64,000 nucleotides of DNA. It comes from Pseudomonas sp. B21-015. Lineage in GTDB: Bacteria > Pseudomonadota > Gammaproteobacteria > Pseudomonadales > Pseudomonadaceae. Positions 1-10,100 of the stretch are shown here, in pieces (the stretch's first letter is position 1; each line of letters begins with the position of its first letter). The stretch is taken from NCBI RefSeq assembly GCF_024749285.1, contig NZ_CP087196.1, positions 4,836,001-4,900,000 of the forward strand. The letters run 5' to 3'. A program made the translations under genes and the position numbers. The notes below the pieces were generated by a model. It was not told where the DNA came from. It saw nothing but the letters and a program-made list of their open reading frames with translations, and did not search any database.

Positions 1-419
1 GGGCCGCAGCTATAGATACTCCCAACACCCGCGCCATTCGAATAACCCGACACCTGGAATGGCTGATCGACATCCGCCTGCACTTCCAACTGCGGGAAGC
101 GTTTAAGCGTGGCGCTGTTGGCCGCTTCGTTGAGTTTGGCGATCCAGCCGAAGACCTTGCCCTGACCTGAATCCACCACAGTTCCAAGCACCTCCATACG
201 CTTGTCGGGATCCGCTGCGCGAAGGATCGAGAACTCTACCGGGGTAGTGCTACCTGATGCTTTCATGATGACCTTGGCGTGTTGCGCATCGACTGTCACC
301 TTGTTCTGGTGCAGCTGGACACCGTCTTTCAACAGGCTGGGGGAAGAGTCCCGGACGTTGGAATGGCAGCCTGGTAATGCCAGAATCAGGGTCAGTGCTA
401 GTAGTGTGGTTTTTTTCAC
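1..419 (-). CDS. Putative lipoprotein, partial (3' end outside window)
   Basis: A GTG-initiated frame runs from 419 off the left edge, giving at least 139 residues. The start is supported by AAGGA nine bases upstream. The N-terminus MKKTTLLALTLILALPGC is a lipoprotein signal peptide with lipobox L-P-G-C, so Cys18 should be lipidated and the protein membrane-anchored and periplasmic-facing. The mature part is soluble-looking and matches no family I recognise. It follows the CDI operon in the same orientation, but a terminator at 531-558 separates them, so it is probably a separate unit. Function unknown. Confidence 0.7.
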   Translation of the reverse strand, partial: MKKTTLLALTLILALPGCHSNVRDSSPSLLKDGVQLHQNKVTVDAQHAKVIMKASGSTTPVEFSILRAADPDKRMEVLGTVVDSGQGKVFGWIAKLNEAANSATLKRFPQLEVQADVDQPFQVSGYSNGAGVGSIYSCG

Positions 420-530
420 GTCTGGATGTCCTTAAAGCGTATGTTCGGCTGATGAGAAAATATCTGTCAAAGCGGCGCATCATAAATGCTGAGTTCGCTA
501 TAGGGGGTCTGTCAGGCCCAAGCGCGTATA

Positions 531-558
531 GCGAAAAAACAGGGCTAATTTATTAGCC
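531..558 (-). terminator. Intrinsic terminator of the cdi operon
   Basis: GGCTAAT-TT-ATTAGCC at 543-558 is a perfect 7-bp stem. On the minus strand it is followed by CTG and then six T. It lies beyond the immunity gene and its remnant, so both fall inside the cdi transcription unit. Confidence 0.75.
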
Positions 559-602
559 AAGATAATCTATAAGTAAATTCGTTTATTTACTCCCTTCCTT
601 CA

Positions 603-665
603 TCACTCATAAACTTTCGCCGCACAAAATATTTTCGCAAAAATTTTTCAGCTTGGCGTAACCAC
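603..665 (-). pseudogene. Remnant of a second CdiI-type immunity gene
   Basis: Read on the minus strand, these 21 codons align without gaps to the last 21 codons of the immunity gene at 937-1185, with 8 mismatched bases in 63. Both end in the same A-K-V-Y-E-stop. About half of the differences are silent, so the copy probably diverged as a working gene before decaying. It now has TGA in place of the Trp codon and lacks everything upstream. No start codon or ribosome site remains. It is best read as a fossil orphan immunity cassette. Confidence 0.8.
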
Positions 666-677
666 TTCCCAAAAAGC

Positions 678-729
678 GGACTGATTTATTTTCTGGTCAC
701 CGCATAAAACCAAACAAATAAATCCGTCC
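678..729. repeat. Palindromic element GGACNGATTTATTT / AAATAAATCCGTCC
   Basis: GGACTGATTTATTT (678-691) and AAATAAATCCGTCC (716-729) form inverted arms with one mismatch around a 24-base loop. It abuts the broken end of the immunity remnant. A degenerate relative lies at 874-917 just beyond the intact immunity gene. Sequences of this type are dispersed in Pseudomonas genomes. Confidence 0.6.
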
Positions 730-936
730 CCTTTTCTCATATCCCTTTCCAAGCAAATACCCTCCACTTCTCTTACACCCCCCACTTCAAAGCCACTAAA
801 CTCCGAAGGCCAAACCTCCTACCCAGCCCAACTCGTCGTTTCCGGTTCGGCAACGCAGAAACCCACAGAGTCGAGACAGATTTATTTCTAGTAAACCAAC
901 CTATAAAAAATCCGTCACTTTAGCCCTTTTACCCCA

Positions 937-1185
937 TCACTCATAAACCTTTGCCGCACAAAGTATTTTCGCAAAAGTTTTCCAACTTGGTGTAAGCACC
1001 TCAGCATCACCCATATTTTTTGCATAAGAATCAATAACTCTTACCCATGCTTCCATGGCCTCTAAAAAATCCTCCAAAGTTTTATTCTCCCACTCCTGCG
1101 GTGAACGCAACAACTCCGCCTTCAACTCCCCTATAAAATCCGCAAGATGCTCCTTTGTTTGTACCTGATCAATATTTGAAGTCAT
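937..1185 (-). CDS. CdiI-type immunity protein (DUF7660-like)
   Basis: This 82-residue acidic cytoplasmic protein is encoded 12 bases after the cdiA stop. A TTG six bases further upstream is possible, but ATG at 1185 is better placed behind GAGGG and GGAA. The core pattern (E-W-E-N-K-T-L-E-x-F-L-E-A-M-x-A-W near residue 35, then P-S-W-K-x-F-A-K-I-L-x-A-A-K-V-Y-E at the C-terminus) matches, from memory, the DUF7660 family often found beside polymorphic toxins. Position immediately after a CdiA toxin end makes immunity to the CdiA C-terminal toxin the likely role. The assignment is by context and untested. A decayed paralogue lies at 603-665. Confidence 0.75.
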   Translation of the reverse strand: MTSNIDQVQTKEHLADFIGELKAELLRSPQEWENKTLEDFLEAMEAWVRVIDSYAKNMGDAEVLTPSWKTFAKILCAAKVYE

Positions 1186-1197
1186 TTCCAAAACCCT

Positions 1198-4100
1198 CTA
1201 TCTACATACGCCTCGAATACAAATTATCGAGCCATTATTAGGAGTAGTCATTTTCCAACCTTCCTTGGCAATTTCCGCAGGAGTCGCTGGAATTATTTTC
1301 ACTGGAACGCCCGCAGCAGAAGCAGCAAGTAGCCGCCGATTATCTAGACTATAGACCAATCCATCCTTCTCAAAAACACGAATAGGTGGAATATCGTTTG
1401 GAGATATGCGCCCAGACTTCAAGCCATCTATGGTCGAATACAGATCCCCTCCATCCGCAAATGCATTTTTAATGCTGTCCTGGGTAAATCGGATATCTTT
1501 TGGATTAGCCAGACCACTTAAATTATCTGGTAACTCAGAAGGCATTTTATAGAGACTAGTCCCCACCCCCTTGCTTGGACCACTATATACGGAGCCAGCC
1601 AAACCCCAAGCATTTAAAAGAGCCTCTACACCCCATATTACCCGCTCGGGACCTGTTGCAGTCTCCCCTGTTATAGGATTCGCTCCCCCAAAGGCCGTGT
1701 AGAGTTGGCACCCGACACCAACGATCCCCGCTCCGCCACAGCCCGCCATGAAAAGCTCGTTGGATACGCCATCAAGACGAGCCTTCAGTTCTGCGTCATG
1801 CAGTTTTTTTTCATTTTTCCCTATGATCGACTGCTCATAAGAAGCAGGTTGCAGGATCCACTCCTCGCCTTGATCCGTTGTGATCGACTTATCAGTGGCA
1901 ACGCAATAACCATTCGCCGACGTAACGCAGGAGACGATATCCCCAGGTTTGGTACTGGAAGCAAAAGCACGCGTGAAATCACTCTCCTCTACGATTCTTT
2001 CGTCCTTGAGCACGCTGGACCCCTTGGCGATAAGGTCAGCAATATCGCTGGATAGTCCTTCACAGTAACTTGATGTAACTCCGGTACATGCCGCCTCGTA
2101 CTCTCTCTGCGCTACACGAAGCGAGTATTGTTCAACCACGCTCAGATGATTGTTTTCTACAGCATTTTTTGATGTCCAGGCACCCAACGCCGCTCCTGCG
2201 GAACTCCCGGTAACCATAGCCCCAGCCAACCCACCAGCCAGCGTGGACAGAGCCGAAACCGTCTGTTTCTCCGACTCAGTCAGCTGATCACTGGTCTTGT
2301 CCGGATAAAGCTGTTTGGCAATCAGCTCACCAATAGTCGCTCCCGCAGCGCCGGCCAATGCGGAACCACCTTGCGCTTTCGCAAGCACGGCCCCCAGGAG
2401 GGCATGCGCCATCAAGTTGGCCGCGTCATCGCCCTCAGTCATTTGCTTCACGGCTTGAGCCAGATAAGGCGCAGATGCACCGGCCAAGGCACCGAGGATG
2501 TTGCCGCTCAACACTCCTTGCACGATTGCACTTACAGCCTTCGAGGCTTTTTGGAAGCTGCTGCCCATGCCGTAATCTTGCTGAACTTGCTGCGCAATTT
2601 GTTCAGGAGTCGGGTCGGCAATGCCTTTGTCGTTAAGCTTCTGCCTTGCAGCGTTGGATGCGTCGCTGTTTAGATCGTTGGCTTCGTTGATTTTTGCAGC
2701 GGCGATGGCGTCACCAATGCCCTGCGCCAATTGCATCGCGCTTTTTACAAGCTCGATGCGTTCGTCCATTGCGTGCTGGTCTGGCTTATCAAGCTGTTCA
2801 TTGGCATTGGCGGTGTCGCGATTCAGGCCAACCAGATCGTTCGCGCCTTCTGGGTTGCGAACGATGATGGTGCCTTCACTGACGGCGCTACGGGTTTTGC
2901 TTTGGTCTGAGTCATTAAGTGCAATGCCATACAAACCACCGACAGAGCCACTCCCGCCACCTGCACTGCTGAAACTGGCCGAAATGCCAGCGGACTGAGC
3001 CTCGATTTCACTGACGTTCTTGATGTCGCTGACAATAAGTCGGTCGGTGATCAGCAGGTTTTTATCCGGCGTCGCGTCACTGGCAATAACCCCACCGGTC
3101 AGGGTGGTGTTCTTACCAACATCAATGGTGTACCCGCCCGAGCCGGCAAACAGCCCGGTTTGGTCAGTTACGGCCCTGTACTCGCTGTTCATGTTGCCAG
3201 CGGCAAGATTTGCCGAGCCGCTAACTGGTACGCCATAGCAAAATGGAGGAATGCAAATGCTGGCGCCGAAACCACCGCTACCTTGCTTATTCTCCTGGAT
3301 CTCTACGTCTTGACGGGAAATGATGTTCAGGTTGCCGTCAATCAATGCATTAATGCTGTCGGCGTTGACTTGAGCGCCCGCAAGGGTGGTGTCGCCTCCA
3401 CTACGCAAGAGGAGCGAACCTGTGTTCAGTGTGCTGTTAACCTGCGTGATGGATCTGCCGGTCCCGGTGCCTTTCGCGCCCGACGCACCGAGATCCAGGG
3501 TAAAACCGTTTTGTTGCCCAATGTTGAAACTGGCACCGATGGCAGTTTTGTTGCTGGAATTGTTATTGGCCCATTCAGCAGTGTTTTGCGCGCTCTCCAG
3601 AATGATGTCGTTTTTCGCGATCAAGGATGTATCGGCGGCTTTTAAGGTACTCCCGATGACATGTATGTCGCCGGACTCACCCTCCGCGTTCCCCGTGGCG
3701 ATGATCGAAAGCGTGCCGCCAGCATTTACAGAACTCTGCCTCGCAGTCTGACTGTTGTACTCACTGGTGCTTTTGCTGTGAGTATTGGCAAGCTCAGTAC
3801 CAATTTTAATCAGCGACCCATTGTTGGAAGTACCGCCAGTCTTGTCTTTGAAACCAGTGCTGTTCGCCTCCGCATCACCCGCCATTCCGCCGAGGTTATA
3901 AGCCGCCAATGCAGCTTGTGCCAGCTTCACGGCTTTTAGCCGTGGGTCTTCAGCATCGTTCGCTGCCTTGACCGCCGTACGAATGGTGTTAACGGTGTCA
4001 ATGATCGCCCCGCCAATAACACGCCCTACTGCCAGGCTATTGGATTGATCGGCAGTGCTTTGACTTGAGCTTTCCATGCCCGCCGCAATAGTGACGTTAG

Positions 4101-7100
4101 TACCGCGCAAGCTCATGTTTTTGGTACTGATCAGATCGCTGGCGATAACGCTCAGATCCCCCCCGGCCACAAGGCTTACATTGCCGTTGCTGGAGCCAAT
4201 GGTGCTGCCGGTAAGGGTCGTTTGCGACATCGTGCCATTGTGGCGTTGGCCACTGATGGACAGATGTTGGTTGCCAGTGATGTCATCGACGCCAAGGTTG
4301 TTGGCCGTGAGTACACCGGTCAGGTCACGGTTCTTTTCCTTATGCGATTCGGTGCGGGTGTAGGTGTTTTCAGCGGCGGTGATGTTCAGGTCGCGGCCGG
4401 CGCGAACCGCCAAATCGTCAGTACTGACCAAGGCAGAGCCGGTAATTGCCACGTCTCGCTTTGCGCTCACTGCGATGGTGTTACCCGATATCAGGCTACC
4501 CACTGCAGTGGTTTGAGTCTCCGAGATGTTGTCTTGGACTTTGCTCGATTTCAAACCACCCCAGCTGCTTTTGCTTGAGCTGCTTTCAAAGCGTGCGCTG
4601 GTTGAATCGGTGACGGCAACGATCTTCACATCATTGCCAGCAGCCAGACCGACGCCACCTTTCTCAGAGATCACATTGCTCCCTTCGATCAGCAAATCGT
4701 TGCCGGCGGACAGTACAGTTTTACCTTGAGCAGTCACCGAACTCCCGACATTGGTCGTGCTGGAAATCTCCTGAAGCTGGCTCTTTTTTCCCGACGAGCT
4801 TTTCTTGGTCTTGCTGTAGAAGCTGTAGTCTTCGTCTTGTGCTGCTCCTACCAATAGATCACCGTCGGCAACTAGATACGCCTCTTCCCCGGCGCTCACC
4901 CGGCTGGCAATCAGGCCCAGATCTTTACCCGCTTTTAGCGAGACGGTACCGCCCGCATTAACAGTCGTAGACACCTGCCTGACATGGTCTTCCTGACTGG
5001 TGAACTTTTTGTTTTGGCTAAAGGAGTGCTGTTCATCCGCCGCCGAGGCCAACGTCAGGTCGCCAACGGCGCTCATGCTGACGTCACGCTTGGCATCGAT
5101 CTGACTGGCGATAACGGTGAGATCCCGACCAGCATTAACCTTCAGGTCCCGCCCCACATCCACGTCTGAACCATATTGGGTGATGGTTTGATCACGGTGT
5201 GTGCCCACCTCATGGCTGACGATCTGTTCGGCGGAAGCGATGTTGACGTCACGACCGGCGTTGATCGTGGTGTCGGCACCGCTTTTCAGCACGCCACCGG
5301 TGTTGTTGACGTCGCGCCCGGCGTTGAGGGTCAGCGCGTTGGCGGCTTCGATGCGGGCGGCGCTGTTGACGAAGTCCGTGCGCTCGTTGGTGTAACCCGT
5401 ACCACTTTCATGAGTGGTGACGGTCCGCTCGTTGATCACATCGCCCCGGGTGGCGGTCAGCGTCACATCCCGCCCGGCAATGATCCCCCCCGCCTTGTTG
5501 GTCAGGTTATTGGTGGCGAGCACCTTCAACTGGTCCCCCGCCTCCAGCAACCCACTGCTCACCAGATCATTCTTGGCCGTCGCATCCAGGTTCTGGCTGG
5601 CGCGCAGGGTGCCGGCGTTGTTCAGGTCTTTACCGGCGATCAGGGTCACGTCGCTGCCCTGGATCAGCGCGCCGTTGGCCGCGAGGCGGTTGTTGGCGTT
5701 GGCCAGGTACAGCACCGGCACCAGGACTTTTTCGCCATTCACTTCGTGCTCTTCGAGCCAGACGATGTCGTGGGTCAGGGCCGCGACTTGCTGTGACGTG
5801 AGGGTCACGCCGAGGCTCAGGTTGAGTTGGCTCTTGCTGGCGATGGCATTGTTCATCAGGTACTTGAACAAGCCTTCGTCGGTGGTCTGGCCATCGATGA
5901 AGCGTTGGCCGGTACGAGCGACCACGGCTTGCTGGATCAGGCGTTGTTCGTAGAGGCCATCGCCCAAACGCTTGGCGCTTTTATCGGGGTCGTAGCCGAG
6001 GCCAGACAGCAGGTAGTCCGAACTCATGAACTGTTTGAGGTCGGTGAGTACCGGGTTGGTTTCGATCAGGTATTTGTGCGGTTGGGATTTGCCGGCGTTG
6101 CTCGGCAGGCCTTTCACGCGGTTGAGGGTGATCGGCGGCGCATTGGTGGGCGAGGTGACGCTGGCGCCGGTGAGGGTCCAGCTTTGCGGGCCGGTGGCGG
6201 TCGGGGTGGTGCTGCCTTCCTGGCTCAGGCGGAACAGGCCGTTCTGGCTGGTGGGCAGGCTGAAGCCGGGAAGCGTGAGCGGGTTGACTTGTTGCTGGGC
6301 CAGATCGGGGGCGAGTTGCTGGTTGATCTGGATCGGTGTCGAGTAGCCGCTGCCCGCGCCCGTGTCGGTTTTGGTCCGACCCGCCGCCACATAGGCATAG
6401 AACGGGCGAACCACGCTGTTGTTGATGTTCTGGGTGGCATCGAGGGTGACGTTTCCACCCGCCTGGATGATGGCATCCAGAGACTCGCCGTTGATGACGC
6501 GGCTGCTGGTCGGCAGTGTTTGGCCCATCCAGGCCAGAAAGTTGCTCATGTCCTGTTCGACGGTGGCCGAAGGGGTCGGGTTGTTTCGTTGGGTGAAGAG
6601 GTCAGCCATTGCAATGGCCGAGGCGGTTTCGTTGACCCAGCTCACGAATCGTCGGGTGGTTTCGATGTCCTGCTCTTGCACACCTTTGTTGTTGATCGTC
6701 GAAGCATGGACAGCTAAATCGCCAGCAGCTGTCATGCTACTGCTGGTGTTGTTCACTTCTCCCGCATTAATCAACAGGTCCGCGCCACTGTTGATCGAGG
6801 CGGCTTCAGAATGAAGCGTGATCTTCAAGCGATCGGTTTCGGCAATTTCCCAAAGGCCGTTGATGCGACCACCGCCACGGCTGTCACATCCATACGAGAT
6901 CAGCGTGCACGACAACTGAGTGATGGTCGCGACACTTTTCTCATGCTCGGTGTACTGCAACACATCCATGACGTTGTTAACCGTCGTGGCGGCGATCGTC
7001 AGGTCGCCGGTGCTCTCAATCCCACCAGATCTGTTGTCCAGCAGATCAGCCTTGGTCCCTTTTTTATCCCTGGCAATGAGCGTGCTGCCCAGGCTGTAGA

Positions 7101-10100
7101 CCTGCCCGTAGTAGTTGGTGAAGCTGGGGCTCAGAAGCTGCATGTCTGCGCCACTGAAGATCAATCCGCGGTCGTTGCGTAATGCGTCTGTGGTCAACGT
7201 CAGGTTCTTGCCGGCGCCCACGGTGCCGGTGTTGTTGACGCTACCGGCCGTCAGGGTCAGGTCGGCAGCCGAGGTCAGGCGACCTGCGTTGCTGAGCTGT
7301 CCACCCACGGAAATGGTCGTGTTGCCGCCACCGGCGAGGCTCGATGCGGCATTGAGGTTCAGTTGTGCAGCGCTGAGGCCAAACGTTCCCAGGCTGCTGA
7401 CCCGGCCACTGCCCGAGTACGTGCCACCGAGCGTCAGACTCAGGCTGCCGTCGCTCGCGATCAGGCCATCGTTATTCCAGTTACCGCCGTTACCGGTCAG
7501 TGTGCTGGCGGCCAGCAGTTGACCAGCGGCCGTCTGGTTGAGGCTGTTGATGTTGACGGTCAGGCGATCGGCCTGGATCACGCTGCTGTTGGTCCAGCTG
7601 GCGGCGGTCAGGGTCAGGCCACCACGGGTGACGAAGTTGCCACCGGCGCTGCCCAGTTGGCCGGTGGCGATGTCGAAGAGGCCGGTGCCGACGTGCAGCA
7701 CGTTGCCGCCGACGTTCAGCAAACTGCCGGCAGTGAGGTTCAGGTTGGTGTTGGCGGATTCCACGGTGCCATTGCGGTTGTCGAACAGGCCGCCGAGGGT
7801 GAACGCGGTTTTACCATTGTCGCCCAGTGCGCGAAGTTGGCCGGTCTGGTTGTCGAGGCTGGCGGCGGAGATGGTCAGGGTGCTTTCGCTTTCGATGATG
7901 CCCTGGCGGTTGTTCAATGCACCGCGCAGGCTCAGGTCGATTTGTTGCCCGCCGATCTGCCCGTCGTTGTCGCCGCTATTGTCGAAGTCTTTAGCCGTGA
8001 CGCTGACCAACCCCTTGGCGTAGAGGCCGCCATTGCGGTTGTCGAAGTTGCCGTTGGTGCCGGTGTCGACGATGGCGTCACCGGTTTGCGCGGTGATCCG
8101 CCCGCCGTAGTTGTCGATGCCGGCCAGTGCCTTGAGGTTCAGGCTCTGGGCCTGAATGATCCCGCCCCGACGGTTGTTGTTCAGGTCATAGCCGTTGCGC
8201 AATACACCCGTGATGTGGCTGCTGAAGGCGCCTTGCAGGCTGGAGAGCACACCGCCACGGCTGTCGAGGCTGGCGGCGGTGATGTCGAGGTTGCCGCCCT
8301 TGGCGACGATGCGCCCGCTCTGGTTATCGATGGCGCCGCTGGTTTTTACCGTCAGGTCGCCCTCGCTTTGCAGGGTGCCCTTGGCGTTGTCGAGGCTGGC
8401 GGCGTTGAGCGTCAGGCCGGCGTTGTTGCTGAAGACCTGACCGCCCGCGCTGTTCTGCACAAAGCCACTGGCCGTGAGCGTCAGCAGATCGTTGGCCACG
8501 ACAATGCCGCCATTGCGGTTATCGAGTCCGCCGGTCAACAGGCTCAGCAAACCCAGACTGGCCAGTTGGCCGCCCTGGTTGTTGATCTGCACCGCGCGCT
8601 GAATGACCAGCGGGCCGTTGCTCGCCAGTTTGCCGTTGGTATTGGTCAGGGTGCCGAGCAGATCGAGGGTGACCGCGCCAGTGCCGGCCAGGGTACCGGT
8701 GCTGTTGTTCAGGTCGGTGCCGGTGAAGCTGATGTCCTGCTGGGCGTTGATGGTTGCGTTGGTGTTGTCGAGCGCTTTGGCCCGGATATCCAGAGCGGCG
8801 CCACTGTCGATCAAACCACCTTGGGCGTTATTCAGTGTTCCGGCGATGACGAAGGTTTGCGCACCGACACTGGAGAGAATGCCGTTGTCGCTGTTGTCGA
8901 GGCTGGCCGCCGTGACCTTCAACGTGCCGTTACTGACCAGAGCGCCGGCATTGCTGTTACGCACGGCGCCGGTAAGGTCCACCAGCACGTCACCGTCGCG
9001 GCTCGACAAGGTGCCTAGATTACGGTTGTCGAGGCTGCCGCCCAAAAGGCTCAGGCTTTGCCAACCGGAAATCAGACCCTTGAGGTTAGTGGTGGTATCG
9101 GCGGTGAGATCCAGTTGCTGACGGCTGATGAGCTTGCCGCCGCTGTTGTCCAGGTTGCGTGCAGTCAGTGCATAGCTTTGGCTGCTGGAGATTTCACCAC
9201 TCTGGTTGTTCAAATCCCGCAGGTTGCGGATGCTCAGTTGCCCGGTGGTGGTGATCAGGCCGTTGGCGTTGTTCAGGTCGCCCATGGCGCCGCTGAAGTC
9301 GATGACAATGGCGCTGCCAAGCAACGAGCCGCCGTTCTGGTTGTTCAAACTCGCGGTGTTGATGGTCAGGTTGTCGGTGGCGTTGATCAGGCCTTGGTCC
9401 TGATTATCGAGTTGGCCGGTAACCCGAAGGTCGAGGCCGGTGCGACTGGTGAGGGTGCCGCCGTTGTTGTTCAGGCTACCGGCCTGTACATCGACGCTTG
9501 CCGCCGCGATCAGGCCTTTGATGTTGGTCAGCACCTGCTGTATGCGTAGGGTCACTGCCTGATTGCCGAGCAGTTTGCCGTTGCTGTTGTCGAGGCTGTC
9601 GGCCGCCAGCGTGAACGCCTGCGCACTGGAAATTTCGCCGTTGCGGTTGTCCACCTGTGCGAGGTTTTTCAGCACCAGCACCGGGGCGTTGATCAAACCG
9701 TTCTGGTTGTTCAACTCGCCGTGATTCAGGTCCAGGGTCAGCGACGTGCCACTGGTGAGTTGCCCGCCATCGTGTTGGTCGAGGCCGCTGACACTGGCCG
9801 TCAGGGCCTTGTTGCTGGCAATCCGGCCCTTGTTGCTGTTATCGACCGTGCCGGCAGTGAGGCTCAGGCTGTCGAGGCTGGTCAGTTTGCCGCCCTGGTT
9901 GTTCACCGCACCCGTGGCGGTGATGCTCAAGGCCTGACCGGCGTTCACCAGTCCCGCCACGTTATCCAGAGTGGCCATGCGCAGCGTCGCGCTGGCCAGG
10001 CTCGAGAGTTCGCCATTGCGATTGTTCAGGTGGCCAAGGGTGGCGCCGAGATGACCGGTACTGGTGATCAGACCGTTGCCGTTAAGCACCTGACTGGCCG

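Larger units (their letters stand above)
420..936. other. Gene-free AT-rich tail of the CDI locus
   Basis: No complete gene is visible here. The stretch holds the leader of the lipoprotein gene, a terminator (531-558), a decayed copy of the immunity gene end (603-665), a palindromic element (678-729) and a degenerate relative of it (874-917). It is visibly more AT-rich than the rest of the window. The remainder (about 730-870) resembles nothing I recognise; it may be a worn-out toxin or immunity cassette. Confidence 0.6.

Noticed and set aside
49..483. Frames at 202-435 (+) and 250-483 (-)
   Set aside because: They are out of frame with the GTG-started lipoprotein gene, which has a clear signal peptide, lipobox and ribosome site.
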